This document shows, in pieces, positions 15,430-24,089 of a stretch of 64,000 nt of DNA. Made by a program: the position numbers and the translations under genes. How positions within the stretch are numbered: the stretch's first letter is position 1; each line of letters starts with the position of its first letter. Source of the stretch: Gammaproteobacteria bacterium 45_16_T64 (GTDB lineage Bacteria > Pseudomonadota > Gammaproteobacteria > Pseudomonadales > Ketobacteraceae); the NCBI GenBank assembly GCA_002162955.1, contig MABD01000046.1:1-64000 (forward strand), in the 5' to 3' direction. The notes beneath the pieces are model-generated. The model was given only the letters and a program-made list of their open reading frames with translations, had not been told where the DNA came from and ran no database searches.

Positions 15430-15711
15430 TCACAACGCTACTTTTTTATACCCAAAATAGATAGTCGATGTATCAGCCCCCACATTCCTAATACTGTGTA
15501 TGGCTTTAGCGGGTATAAGAACTTCTTTGTTTTCTTCTGCAACAAAGATCTTATCATCAATAGTAAACTCGAGCTTTCCATTCAACGCTAGCACGAGTTC
15601 ATCGAGGTCTTCATGACGGGCTTCATCAACACCTTTTTCTAACGTTATCTTTCCTATTTTGAAAGAAAAACCTCTCTCCTTCCAATTGTTCTCACAGGTA
15701 CTAGCTTCCAT
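15430..15711 (-). CDS. small cupin-domain protein
   Basis: 93 residues forming a single cupin barrel: LEKGVDEARHEDLDELVLALNGKLEFTI is cupin motif 1 with Glu/His candidates for metal binding, and VLIPAKAIHSIRNVG is motif 2 with its His. An ATG at 15711 preceded by AAGGAGAAG sets the start, and this site overlaps the end of the upstream Rid gene, so the two are translationally close. The function is not readable from sequence; small cupins of this kind include isomerases and ligand sensors. Confidence 0.8.
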   Translation of the reverse strand: MEASTCENNWKERGFSFKIGKITLEKGVDEARHEDLDELVLALNGKLEFTIDDKIFVAEENKEVLIPAKAIHSIRNVGADTSTIYFGYKKVAL

Positions 15712-15721
15712 CAACTTCTCC

Positions 15722-16135
15722 TTATCGAGCTAACATCATTTCGTATTCCACCATCATGTCTTCCATACCCAATCTATCAACATACCGCAGCGTTCCGGTC
15801 GCTGGCTTTACTTCCACATCGGCTAAAAACTCTTCCCACACCGCAGCGATTCCACCAAATTGATCACTATCAACGTCTTTAACAAATGTCCAATCAGTGC
15901 GAACAATATCTTGTATACTAAAGCCGGATTCTTCAATGAACGCTTTCATTTGGTTCAAAATATGCCGTGTCTGCGCCACCGGATCTCCTGGATATTGGGT
16001 AACAAACTCAGGGTTACAATCCCCATGTCCCGTCACGAAAAATATGTCCTTAAAGTCTGATACTCTTAGGCCCCAGCTGAACGCGTTCCTCATATCGGGT
16101 AAACGCTTATTATGAAATGCTTCTTTATTTGCCAT
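15722..16135 (-). CDS. Rid (YjgF/YER057c/UK114) superfamily protein without the catalytic Arg
   Basis: 137 residues with the Rid fold signature (FKDIFFVTGHGDCNP, QTRHILNQMKAFIEESGFS, DIVRTDWTFVKDV, the C-terminal LGMEDMMVEYEMML). Active RidA enamine/imine deaminases carry an Arg in the P-A-R motif before the last strands. Here the motif reads VKPATGTLRY, so the Arg is replaced by Thr. This is typical of Rid subfamilies with no demonstrated deaminase activity. It is followed after ten bases by the cupin gene, implying a two-gene operon and perhaps a shared small-molecule substrate. Confidence 0.82.
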   Translation of the reverse strand: MANKEAFHNKRLPDMRNAFSWGLRVSDFKDIFFVTGHGDCNPEFVTQYPGDPVAQTRHILNQMKAFIEESGFSIQDIVRTDWTFVKDVDSDQFGGIAAVWEEFLADVEVKPATGTLRYVDRLGMEDMMVEYEMMLAR

Positions 16136-16221
16136 TATTGGAATCCTAGAATTATTTATGACCGCTAATCATCTATTTTTTATGTGACATTTATATGACA
16201 GGCATAGGTTCGATCACCTCA

Positions 16222-16416
16222 TCACTTACGCTTGAATAGCACCAAGACTCGGCTAAAAACAGTTCGGAGCTTAATTCGTTTAACTTGCCTCAATAGATAA
16301 TTGGATTCTACGTTAGCAAATTTATCATGGGATTCTACACTGTCACCTCGCGGCCCGAATAGCTCATCTTTTTCGTCAAATAACAAATCATCCGATTTTT
16401 CTCCACGTTCAAACAT
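16222..16416 (-). CDS. small hypothetical protein, last gene of the P-loop/arrestin-like unit
   Basis: 64 residues: an acidic N-terminal half (SDDLLFDEKDELFGPRGD) and a basic, hydrophobic C-terminus (LLRQVKRIKLRTVFSRVLVLFKRK) that could sit on a membrane as an amphipathic helix. It starts 36 bases after the arrestin-like gene with AAGGAAAGG upstream of the ATG, so it looks translated and co-transcribed. The family is not recognised. Confidence 0.55.
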   Translation of the reverse strand: MFERGEKSDDLLFDEKDELFGPRGDSVESHDKFANVESNYLLRQVKRIKLRTVFSRVLVLFKRK

Positions 16417-16452
16417 CGTTCTACCTTTCCTTATATCACCGATTCATTACAA

Positions 16453-17484
16453 TTAATTTAGTACTCGAATACGCTCTGCCCTCTCCCAATCGGGCCAATT
16501 CTGTATATCTATTTCGAACACTACCGCCCACGATAGGCTGTTGCTTCCCCGATGAAAGCTGTGCATCAGCTTGTCGGACAATTTGATACGTGCAGCTCCG
16601 CTAAAGATAGAGCCAGCATTTAGCATGCGTTGCCCTGACAGCTTCACCTCTCCATGTGGATAATCATAAGTATACGTTCTTTTATTGGTGCCACTGCCAC
16701 TAATCGATTTCTCAGTCAAAATAAGTTTTGCGACCACTTCGTTAATACTGACATCCTCAGGGGGCAAGAACTTGACACTCACCTCAATATATTCGCCACC
16801 ATAAAACTCCTGCTTATTCAACACACAGTCCACGCTTCCCAATTTCTTTCCCGCAAGAGCTGGCTTAATTACCCTCCAGGCCATGCGTAACACAAAGAAA
16901 AGTGCAACCAGACCAAATCCAATTTCAGCAAAATGTCCACTCTGCCAGCCTGAATAGATAAAAAAAGCGGGGAGCAACATAACCCCTCCAAGAATACTAA
17001 GCGCTATCTTTTTCATCGTTGAGTTCTGCGAAACCATCTCTGCAAAATCATCCGTTTTATTCATACTATCCATCATGCTGTCAATCTCATGATTCGCTCG
17101 ACAGGGCTTATCTGGGTTTGAAACTAATAGGAAATCTTGCTCGGCCTTGGGGTCCATCGCCCATGGAGTATCTGCCTGTGCTTTAAGATACCAATCAATA
17201 TTGATGTACTTCCCCTGATAGCTAACGGGCTCTTCTAGCAATTCGAATGCAAAATCGTAACGATACTCTCCTGGCTGCCACACTCCCTTATAAAGCGTGA
17301 TTTTTTCTGGCTCCCCTTTACTCTTATCTCCTTGACCATGTGTTTGCCAAAATTTCTTTATAGACAATTCATTGCAATCACATTCTTTATCTACCGAGAC
17401 CACCACCACGCCCTCAACCTTATCACCCACTCGGTATTCAGTCACTCCGCCTTTCAGCGCTATAGTCACATTACATTTGGCCAT
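16453..17484 (-). CDS. arrestin-like (Spo0M/Vps26-type fold) membrane protein, unknown function
   Basis: 343 residues. The first ~130 look like an arrestin-type beta-sandwich (VTIALKGGVTEYRVGDKVEGVVVVSV, then GVWQPGEYRYDFAFELL). A pair of membrane helices follows (about 165-215: IALSILGGVMLLPAFFIYSGW and AEIGFGLVALFFVLRMAWRV). After them comes a second sandwich-like part (LNKQEFYGGEYIEVSVKFLPP). The fold assignment is by eye and moderate. It overlaps the upstream P-loop gene as TAATG, a sign of translational coupling. Two extracytoplasmic or cytoplasmic sandwiches flanking a membrane hairpin is an unusual layout. I cannot give a biochemical role. Confidence 0.6.
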   Translation of the reverse strand: MAKCNVTIALKGGVTEYRVGDKVEGVVVVSVDKECDCNELSIKKFWQTHGQGDKSKGEPEKITLYKGVWQPGEYRYDFAFELLEEPVSYQGKYINIDWYLKAQADTPWAMDPKAEQDFLLVSNPDKPCRANHEIDSMMDSMNKTDDFAEMVSQNSTMKKIALSILGGVMLLPAFFIYSGWQSGHFAEIGFGLVALFFVLRMAWRVIKPALAGKKLGSVDCVLNKQEFYGGEYIEVSVKFLPPEDVSINEVVAKLILTEKSISGSGTNKRTYTYDYPHGEVKLSGQRMLNAGSIFSGAARIKLSDKLMHSFHRGSNSLSWAVVFEIDIQNWPDWERAERIRVLN

Positions 17485-18215
17485 TATTCATCCCTTAATT
17501 CATCAATATATTCGTAAAGCTCTGCTTCCATCGCTCTGATATCATCGCCGTATTTTTGCTGTAGTACCTTTATCTTTTTCACATCAATAGTCGGCATGCC
17601 TCCACCATTGCGACGAGCATAATTGATGCGCTGATGAAATATATTTTGTAGCAGGTCAACGTGATTACTAGAAACACGTACCGTTTTTACTGTCAATCCA
17701 GCCATTCTCATTTCTATACTAAGGTCACGATGTGTTGTTACAGCAAGGTGTTCATAACGCCGATATACCCTCCACCTTGCCAACAGAGATAGGTTTTCTA
17801 TGCTATCCACAAAGCAACCTGCCGATTGCATAAATTCGGGGCAATCTCCAGGATAGAGTTTCATATAGGGAAATTTTTTGAAATGACGGTGCAGTGCTAA
17901 TAAATGGGTTGTTTTTCCTCTGCCATGACCTGCTAGAAACTGCACAATAGTATGCGGGGTTTCAAGATGCTGTATGAGATCCGAAACGTCAACACAAGCC
18001 AATTTCTGGCGTTCACCTGGGTGTAGTTCACCAAATGGATTAAACCGCAGATTAATACTAGCGTAAGATAATTTTGACACCTTCTGATAGAACTCCCTTT
18101 CGTCCTTGTGTGGTAAACACCATAACCTCACAGTCTTAAAATCATAGTCGATGTTTACCCTATGACGCAAATTCCTCATCACCACTACGCCTGTGTGGAT
18201 TGTAATCAGCGGCAT
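17484..18215 (-). CDS. P-loop NTPase of unknown family
   Basis: 243 residues with Walker A GHGRGKTTH (96-104) after a beta-strand (TIVQFLA) and a Walker B-like CFVDSIE (134-140). LAVTTHRD (158-165) could be a sensor strand. The C-terminus is helical and charged (IRAMEAELYEYIDELRDE). There is no DEAD/H-box, ABC signature or AAA second region, so it is a compact ATPase/GTPase of undefined type. It is the first gene of the unit with the arrestin-like membrane protein and the small protein, overlapping the former by one base (TAATG). An ATG at 18179 is an alternative start; neither has a strong ribosome-binding site. Confidence 0.65.
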   Translation of the reverse strand: MPLITIHTGVVVMRNLRHRVNIDYDFKTVRLWCLPHKDEREFYQKVSKLSYASINLRFNPFGELHPGERQKLACVDVSDLIQHLETPHTIVQFLAGHGRGKTTHLLALHRHFKKFPYMKLYPGDCPEFMQSAGCFVDSIENLSLLARWRVYRRYEHLAVTTHRDLSIEMRMAGLTVKTVRVSSNHVDLLQNIFHQRINYARRNGGGMPTIDVKKIKVLQQKYGDDIRAMEAELYEYIDELRDE

Positions 18216-18257
18216 GGGGGCACCATGCCACTGAATCTACCACACAACGCAGTCTAC

Positions 18258-19250
18258 TTACTCCCGAGTCTTATCCGTAAGAGCCCCTAAGAACACACTG
18301 ATATCACCCACTTCATTATCAGTTAACGTCACTCCTAATTGTAGTTCTGCCATTACACTCACTGCTTCTTCTAACGTTGCCACTTGCCCATCATGAAAAT
18401 AAGGTGCCGTTAGCTCTATATTGCGCAATGATGGCGCTTTAAACACCATTTTATCGCTGTTCAGCTGGGTCAAATCAAATCGCCCTTGATCCTTTTGGTT
18501 CTCATAGGGTTTTACAACCCCCATTTTCTGGAAGACATTCCCCCCTAGCAGTGGTCCGCTGTGGCAAGCCGTACAGCCTTTGGCAATAAACGTTTGCAGC
18601 CCTCTTTTCTCTTGGGCATTGAGCGCATCGTTGTCCCCTCGTAGGTAATCGTCGTAGCGGTCTTGAGTTACCAAGGTTCGCTCAAATGATGCAATAGCGT
18701 TGGCGAGGTTATCGTAGGTAAAGTCCTTCATGGGGGCAGAGGCATCACCGGTCCCAAATGCTTGGGTAAATAATGTTGTGTAATTATCCAGTGACGATAA
18801 TTTTTCCATTACCGCTTCCGCACTGGGCATCCCCATTTCTACGGGATTCAAGATTGGACCTTTGGCTTGATCAGCCAGCGTCGCTGCCCGCCCATCCCAA
18901 AATTGCGCCAGATGAAACCCGGCATTTAATACCGTTGGAGAATTTCTTCCACCCAATGCACCTTCTGCTCCTTTCGAGAAGGATTGATTATCAACGCCGC
19001 CTGCTTTGCCTTGAATGTTATGGCAACCATTACAAGATTGGGTATTGTTAATCGATAAGCGTTTATCAAAGTACAGTTTCTTTCCCAACGCAACTTGTGC
19101 TGGCGTATCGTGTTCTGCACCTGGCATTGTCGTGGGGATAGTCCCCGTTAGTAAAGACGCTTGTTGACGTAATGCGTTATCATCAAGCGCAAAGGTATTA
19201 AACGGTATGGCGAGCATACAGAGTAACGATCCAATTAATTTGCTGTTCAT
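18258..19250 (-). CDS. di-haem cytochrome c peroxidase (CCP/MauG family)
   Basis: 330 residues with a signal peptide (MNSKLIGSLLCMLAIPFNTFA, cut after about 21), so periplasmic. Two haem c sites are present: CNGCH (73-77, peroxidatic side) and CTACH (226-230, electron-transfer side). Family motifs LGKKLYFDKRLS, GGRNSPTVLNAGF and MVFKAPSLRNIELTAPYFHDG are intact. It should reduce H2O2 using electrons from small cytochromes. It is the last gene on the minus strand before a divergent AraC regulator 219 bases away, which may control it; no convincing operator was found there beyond a short ATCCG/CGGAT dyad at 19412-19425. Confidence 0.92.
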   Translation of the reverse strand: MNSKLIGSLLCMLAIPFNTFALDDNALRQQASLLTGTIPTTMPGAEHDTPAQVALGKKLYFDKRLSINNTQSCNGCHNIQGKAGGVDNQSFSKGAEGALGGRNSPTVLNAGFHLAQFWDGRAATLADQAKGPILNPVEMGMPSAEAVMEKLSSLDNYTTLFTQAFGTGDASAPMKDFTYDNLANAIASFERTLVTQDRYDDYLRGDNDALNAQEKRGLQTFIAKGCTACHSGPLLGGNVFQKMGVVKPYENQKDQGRFDLTQLNSDKMVFKAPSLRNIELTAPYFHDGQVATLEEAVSVMAELQLGVTLTDNEVGDISVFLGALTDKTRE

Positions 19251-19469
19251 CTGACTTCCTTAGTAATGTGAGACGACACAGTACCGGCAGGCTTATTAAT
19301 AGTTAAATTGAATTAATTGATCATTCCGATAGGTTTTATCTATAGTTGATAATCTGCACGATTGAAGAAACAGGCGTTTGTTCAGGAAATCACCAATAAC
19401 GTAGATATTTCATCCGATGGCGGATACAGGTTATATTAACTATTCCCCTTCAACACGCCATGGACTTCA

Positions 19470-20486
19470 GTGAAAACAAGCTCTCCAACTCAACGCACGG
19501 TTCTTGCAAGTACCATCAATAGCCTTGTGCAAGCAGCAAGCAAGCTTGGTGCCGATGCGACAACACTGTTATCTCATACTTCTATTGATCCTACGAACTT
19601 AGCAGAAGCCGATAATCGCCTCCCAGTGTCTGAGTTTTACCGCCTATATGAGCTGGCTGAACAAGCCACCAATACGCCTGATATTGGGCTGTACGCCGGT
19701 CGCGTTGCTTTTGTAAACCGCCTGAACCTACAGCTCTATATGTCCACCATATGCAATGACTTTCGGGAATACTTGAATCTCATGCCCAGTGCACTGGCCT
19801 TTATTGGCGATTTAGGCGAAGTAACAATTCATCACGAACCGCCGTTGATTCGTTTGGATTGGCTCCCCCTAGACTCAGATACCAATAAACAGCGCTATCT
19901 GGCCGATACGTTTTTAGGATTAGCAACCACCATTGCGAACACCCTATGTATTCGCCCTATCATGGTGAAAAAAGCCTGCTTCACCTATCCAGCCCCCAGC
20001 GATTTATTGATGCTGCAATCCATATTCGGCAACAACCTTACGTTTAATTGCCCAACAAATTGCCTCTATTTTGAACGCTCTGCATTGGACTACCCTGTTT
20101 CACAATTGGACAATGAACTTAATGACGCCTTCACTGCGCCTCTGCCTACATTCTTAGGTAACAATAATGTGGAAGACATATTCCTATCTGACTTACGACA
20201 AGCCATTAGTCGTTTGTTACCGATGGGAGACATGGGCATTGATACGGTGGCCAAAGAACTTAACGTATCAAGACGCACCCTTCAGCGCCGCCTATCTGAC
20301 CGAGACACCCAATTTTTGCAGATATTACAAGATATACGCGTCGAGCTTGCTGAACGTTATTTGTCGGATAAATATCTCAACATTACCGATATTGCCTTTT
20401 TATTGGGTTATTCCAGCCAAGGAACATTTTCCAGTGCCTTTAAAACCTGGCGAGGCTGTTCACCACGTGACTTTCGTGCCCAATAA
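19470..20486 (+). CDS. AraC-family transcriptional regulator (OruR/ArgR-like)
   Basis: 338 residues starting at GTG. It has the same architecture as the regulator at 12897: an N-terminal effector domain (LVQAASKLGADATTLLSHTSID, LPVSEFYRLYELAEQATN) and a C-terminal double HTH (VAKELNVSRRTLQRRLSDRD; ITDIAFLLGYSSQGTFSSAF with W-RGCSPRDFR). It is divergent from the di-haem peroxidase and convergent with a glutathione transferase, with only 9 bases between the two stop codons. Either neighbour could be a target. The ligand is unknown. Confidence 0.9.
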   Translation: MKTSSPTQRTVLASTINSLVQAASKLGADATTLLSHTSIDPTNLAEADNRLPVSEFYRLYELAEQATNTPDIGLYAGRVAFVNRLNLQLYMSTICNDFREYLNLMPSALAFIGDLGEVTIHHEPPLIRLDWLPLDSDTNKQRYLADTFLGLATTIANTLCIRPIMVKKACFTYPAPSDLLMLQSIFGNNLTFNCPTNCLYFERSALDYPVSQLDNELNDAFTAPLPTFLGNNNVEDIFLSDLRQAISRLLPMGDMGIDTVAKELNVSRRTLQRRLSDRDTQFLQILQDIRVELAERYLSDKYLNITDIAFLLGYSSQGTFSSAFKTWRGCSPRDFRAQ

Positions 20487-20495
20487 CTCCTGAAG

Positions 20496-21167
20496 TTATG
20501 TTTGCATTGTCCATAGCTCTGGATGCTTAAACGGACTCAGTGACTCGCCAATGGGTTCAACTTTCTGAAATGCCGGGCGAGATACCAGACGTTCCAAATA
20601 CGCATGAACTTGAGGTGTATACTCCTCTCCTAACCCTTCACCCTCACCAAAGTACAACGCAAACCCCACAGCAATGTCCGCAATCGTAAAACGATCATCA
20701 CACAGGTATTCCCTATCCATCATATGTTGATCTAACTTACGCAACCGTGCGATAAACCATTGCCGATAATCTTCCGCTACCGCCGGTTGCCGTCGGTGTT
20801 CGGGTTCAAATTTGGTATATCGAACCACTAAGGTTTGAGGAAAGGTCAGCGTCGCATCGCTCATATACAGCCAATTTAAATAATCACCGTACTCAGGGTG
20901 CTCTGGACGTAATCCCAGCTGGTATTGTTGATATCGCTCTACCAGAAAATGACATATCGCAGTCGATTCCGTCATCTGGGTGTCACCATCAACAAAAAAT
21001 GGCACCGTACCCAAGATATTTAGCGACTTATAGCCGGGCTGATTGATGCGTGGCGGAAACTGCATTTCAATCACATCGTAATCTAACCCCATCTCCTCTA
21101 GGGCCCACAGCGCCCGTAATGAGCGAGAGTAGTTACAATGCCATAAGGTTGGTTTGTCGGTTTTCAT
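20496..21167 (-). CDS. glutathione S-transferase family protein
   Basis: 223 residues. The thioredoxin-like half has WHCNYSRSLRALWALEEMGLDY (Ser in the activating position) and GTVPFFVDGDTQMTESTAICHFL (cis-Pro and the Ser that binds glutathione). The helical half carries REYLCDDRFTIADIAVGFAL. It is distinct from the transferase at 4483, so they are not a recent duplication. It is cytoplasmic and the substrate is unknown. It ends nine bases from the convergent AraC stop. Confidence 0.88.
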   Translation of the reverse strand: MKTDKPTLWHCNYSRSLRALWALEEMGLDYDVIEMQFPPRINQPGYKSLNILGTVPFFVDGDTQMTESTAICHFLVERYQQYQLGLRPEHPEYGDYLNWLYMSDATLTFPQTLVVRYTKFEPEHRRQPAVAEDYRQWFIARLRKLDQHMMDREYLCDDRFTIADIAVGFALYFGEGEGLGEEYTPQVHAYLERLVSRPAFQKVEPIGESLSPFKHPELWTMQT

Positions 21168-21283
21168 GTGAGGCTCCCCTTCTCCGATTAACGATCAGGG
21201 GTACCATCGTAACCGGAATCAAGTGAGGGGATATCGATATTGGTGCCAACTTTTATCAGAATCGGTGCCAATAGTAGAACCTG

Positions 21284-21820
21284 CTATGCATTGTCGTACA
21301 GTAATAATGACCGTGCAGCTACCCTTGCCCTGCGCAATCGACTCTTCACCGCCGCCAGTCCTATATTCAGCTCACCGGCAATTTCATGCAGACTGAATTG
21401 ATGAAAATCCTTCAGCAAAATAACATCACGATACTCGGTCGGCAGCTTCTGCAATGCATCTACCAATTCACATAACAATTGATCTTGAGATTTAACCTGT
21501 AACCATTGCTCTAGCTCTGCTTCATCATAGGGGTCAAAATTCAACGCGGCCCGACCTAGTCGCCGACATTCACGCTGTACACTTTTGAAAATCCAACTGG
21601 AAAAAGCAGCCAATATTCTCAGTGACTCCAAACGCCTGGCAATAATGATGAGTACTTCCTGAACCGCATCGTCCACATCACTGATCTTGCAATGCTTCAT
21701 GGCATAACGACGCACATCCGGCTGACTCGTCACCAACAACGACTCCATCGCTTCACGATCACCGCCCCGAGCCGCTTCAATAATTGTGTAATCCAATTCC
21801 AATGTACTACCCACATCCAT
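21284..21820 (-). CDS. ECF-type sigma-70 family RNA polymerase sigma factor, orphan
   Basis: 178 residues. Region 2 runs from ESLLVTSQPDVRRYAMKH through DVDDAVQEVLIIIARRLESLR (the DxxQE helix that melts the -10) to FSSWIFKSVQRECRR. Region 4 contains LQKLPTEYRDVILLKDFHQFSLHEIAGELNIGLAAVKSRLRRAR, the -35-binding HTH. No anti-sigma factor or transmembrane partner is adjacent: upstream is a divergent lipoprotein gene and downstream a glutathione transferase. How it is controlled is therefore not readable here. Confidence 0.9.
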   Translation of the reverse strand: MDVGSTLELDYTIIEAARGGDREAMESLLVTSQPDVRRYAMKHCKISDVDDAVQEVLIIIARRLESLRILAAFSSWIFKSVQRECRRLGRAALNFDPYDEAELEQWLQVKSQDQLLCELVDALQKLPTEYRDVILLKDFHQFSLHEIAGELNIGLAAVKSRLRRARVAARSLLLYDNA

Positions 21821-21971
21821 GGTTTATTTTTAGTCACAAAAGTCTATCACGGAAAACTACGCAAAAAATATGCAAAAAATATTTTATCTCCACGAATCCT
21901 TTTGATGATCAGCCCCCTCTTAGCAGTATGAGAATATACATAAATAACAATAACGAGGTTAACGCAGAAAA

Positions 21972-22859
21972 ATGCACTATTTAAGAAAACTCCTATTGGC
22001 TTTACCGCTATTGATCCTCACTGGATGTGGGGCCGATGTACTTGAGGAAAAAGGCGCTAGAGATCCAAGCTACTTACCTATATCTCAAACCAATACCATT
22101 GTGTTCGTACACGGCATGTACCTAACCCCCATTGTCTGGCAAGAATGGGAAACACATTTTCAAGACTTAGGATACGATACCCACAGCCCCGCCTGGCAAC
22201 AACATGACTTATCCGTCGCAGAGCAAAATTCGATACACCCGAGTGATGCATTAGCCGCACTTACCTTACCGGAAGTCGTACAACATTATCGCGATTATAT
22301 TGCCGCATTAGAGGAAACGCCAATCTTGATTGGACATTCAATGGGAGGGCTTATCGTACAAATGCTACTGAGTGAAGGTATTGGTGCCGCTGGGGTAGCC
22401 ATCAATTCCGCCCCGCCTCAGGGTGTATTATCTGCCAATGCTGATTTCTTAAAAGCCAACTGGCCCCATATCAATCCTGTGTTAAGCCCCAACAAACCAA
22501 CGCAACTGACGTTCGAACAATTTACCTTTGGTTTTGTCAACGATATGGACAGCGAAACTCAGATTAATGCCTATAACCACTATGCGGTACCGGAATCTCG
22601 CCGCGTCGGGAAGGCAACACTCACAAGTGATGCGGCAATAGACGTTACATTACCTAGAGCGCCGTTGCTGATTCTTGCAGGTGGAAATGATCACACCATA
22701 CCGGCGTCATTAAACTACACCAACTTTAAGAAGTACCAACCGGCTCCGTCGATCACTGACTACAAACAATTCCCAGAGAGAAATCATTGGACAATTTTGC
22801 AGCCTGAGTGGGAGATATTGGCGGAGTATATTCAGGTATGGCTTGGGGATAATAGCTAG
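21972..22859 (+). CDS. alpha/beta-hydrolase lipoprotein
   Basis: 295 residues. A lipoprotein signal ends in ILTGC (Cys19). The hydrolase fold shows the oxyanion strand VFVHGMYLTPIVW, the nucleophile elbow GHSMGG (Ser123), the acid in AGGNDHTIP and the His in PERNHWTIL, so the catalytic triad is complete. Proteins like this hydrolyse esters or lactones; the substrate is unknown. It is divergent from the orphan ECF sigma factor by 151 bases and is followed by a strong hairpin. Confidence 0.88.
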   Translation: MHYLRKLLLALPLLILTGCGADVLEEKGARDPSYLPISQTNTIVFVHGMYLTPIVWQEWETHFQDLGYDTHSPAWQQHDLSVAEQNSIHPSDALAALTLPEVVQHYRDYIAALEETPILIGHSMGGLIVQMLLSEGIGAAGVAINSAPPQGVLSANADFLKANWPHINPVLSPNKPTQLTFEQFTFGFVNDMDSETQINAYNHYAVPESRRVGKATLTSDAAIDVTLPRAPLLILAGGNDHTIPASLNYTNFKKYQPAPSITDYKQFPERNHWTILQPEWEILAEYIQVWLGDNS

Positions 22860-22869
22860 GTGAAAACTG

Positions 22870-22908
22870 ATCAAGGGTTCTAAAACAATCATTTTTGGAA
22901 CCCTTGAT
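22870..22908. terminator. hairpin after the alpha/beta-hydrolase gene
   Basis: ATCAAGGGTTC (22870-22880) pairs perfectly with GAACCCTTGAT (22898-22908) around a 17-base loop, 10 bases after the stop codon. There is no trailing T-run, so a Rho-assisted or bidirectional terminator, or a stabilising 3' hairpin, is possible. Confidence 0.5.
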
Positions 22909-23027
22909 AAGGTCTAATTATGCAAGAATAGCTTTCCCCCATAGATTATCTCCTTTAACACAAAGGAATTGACCTAAAACTGTAAAATTGAACCCAGTAT
23001 ATATATCAATACGCGTAATCGCGCTCT

Positions 23028-23732
23028 TTATTCAGAAACTACGATACCATGCTCAATTTTAGAGAGCGTATATTGAGCATCCTCATAACTAATGAGTTTC
23101 CTAGTAACATTCTCAATTGTTGAAATGAGTCTAGAGACCCCTTTCGGTGGAGGAGAAGACGCTTCCCCAGAAATGTAGCCCAACCCTTTTACAAACGCTG
23201 ACAACTCATACTTAGTCCCATCCTTACTATAAGAAAAATATTTAGGATAGCGCACCTCTAACAGTAACTTCGCCATTATCCTTTGTAAGGTAGCGGCAAA
23301 ATCTATCGGCACATGAATACCTTGATTTTCTATTCTAATATTAGCACCAACTCCTTCCCCCTTTCTATCAAGCCAATCAATCCATATTCTAGAGTGCGGC
23401 TCAGAATAGGAGAGAAAGTACTTCTTCTTTGTATTAGGAACCCCACTAATCCCTCCAAATTTTTTCAGTATTTCGTTATCGACTTCAAAATATAATGCTA
23501 TGCAACTTTCTGCAGAAAAAGATGGTGTAATCAGCACATAAGAAATAACCTTTCTATTTGAATAACAGAGTAATTCCCTTAACTCTCCTTTATACCCCTG
23601 ATATCCTAGAGAGACTGGCGTCAGATGATCAGGAGCCTCGTCGGGTGAAGCTTCATAAAAAACCTGTGCATATGAAACGCTCACCCAAAGTAAGCTCAAA
23701 TACATCATCGTCATTATTTTCAAATAATTCAC
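23028..23732 (-). CDS. exported hypothetical protein
   Basis: 234 residues starting at GTG with AGGGAGAGATAAA before it. A signal peptide (MNYLKIMTMMYLSLLWVSVSYA) is clear, so the protein is periplasmic or secreted. Two Cys residues (LLCYSNRK and SCIALYF) could form a disulphide. The rest alternates strands and charged turns and was not recognised. The region upstream holds a broken lipoprotein gene, and beyond it lies the TPR/C39 locus on the same strand; no functional link can be shown. Confidence 0.65.
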   Translation of the reverse strand: MNYLKIMTMMYLSLLWVSVSYAQVFYEASPDEAPDHLTPVSLGYQGYKGELRELLCYSNRKVISYVLITPSFSAESCIALYFEVDNEILKKFGGISGVPNTKKKYFLSYSEPHSRIWIDWLDRKGEGVGANIRIENQGIHVPIDFAATLQRIMAKLLLEVRYPKYFSYSKDGTKYELSAFVKGLGYISGEASSPPPKGVSRLISTIENVTRKLISYEDAQYTLSKIEHGIVVSE

Positions 23733-23866
23733 TTTATCTCTCCCTAAAAAAAACAGGTGTCAAGGTAAATATAGAAATGGTAGGTACCCCTACCGGTTTT
23801 CGAATACTTAAAGAAAATATTTATGATCAAAAGGGGCTTCACTCTTAAATTGAAATTCGTAATAAT

Positions 23867-24063
23867 CTACAAAAATCTATTTATGATATAGGTGTCATTA
23901 CCCCTAGCAGTCGCACCAAGCAAGTCATCTACCCAAACGACAAGCCTTTCTTTAACGTTACTCAAAGACGATATAGCCAATAAGTCTTTACAATCACTAA
24001 CCTCAATATCCTTAGAACACCCACGAGAAAGAAGGACAGCAAAACAGTAATACTATAACGCAT
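23867..24063 (-). pseudogene. frameshifted small lipoprotein gene
   Basis: An ATG at 24063 opens MRYSITVLLSFFLVG, a lipoprotein signal sequence, but the frame then turns to nonsense. One base later the neighbouring frame reads GCSKDIEVSDCKDLLAIS... through VKERLVVWVDDLLGATARG to a TAG at 23867. Joined, the two give a perfect lipobox (LVG-C) and a coherent mature protein, so a single base loss near 24018 is likely. Downstream, YYEFQFKSEAPFDHKYFL in another frame suggests further decay. The rest of the 23733-24089 gap shows nothing else. Confidence 0.5.
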
Positions 24064-24089
24064 CGCACTATTTATAATTAGAGCCATAA

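Noticed and set aside
19251-19469. Operator for the second AraC regulator
   Set aside because: No direct repeat like that at 12790 was found; only a 5-bp dyad (ATCCG/CGGAT), too short to claim.
23733-24089. CRISPR-like or other repeat array in the non-genic gap
   Set aside because: No repeated unit is present; the gap is explained by the broken lipoprotein gene and a promoter for the exported protein.
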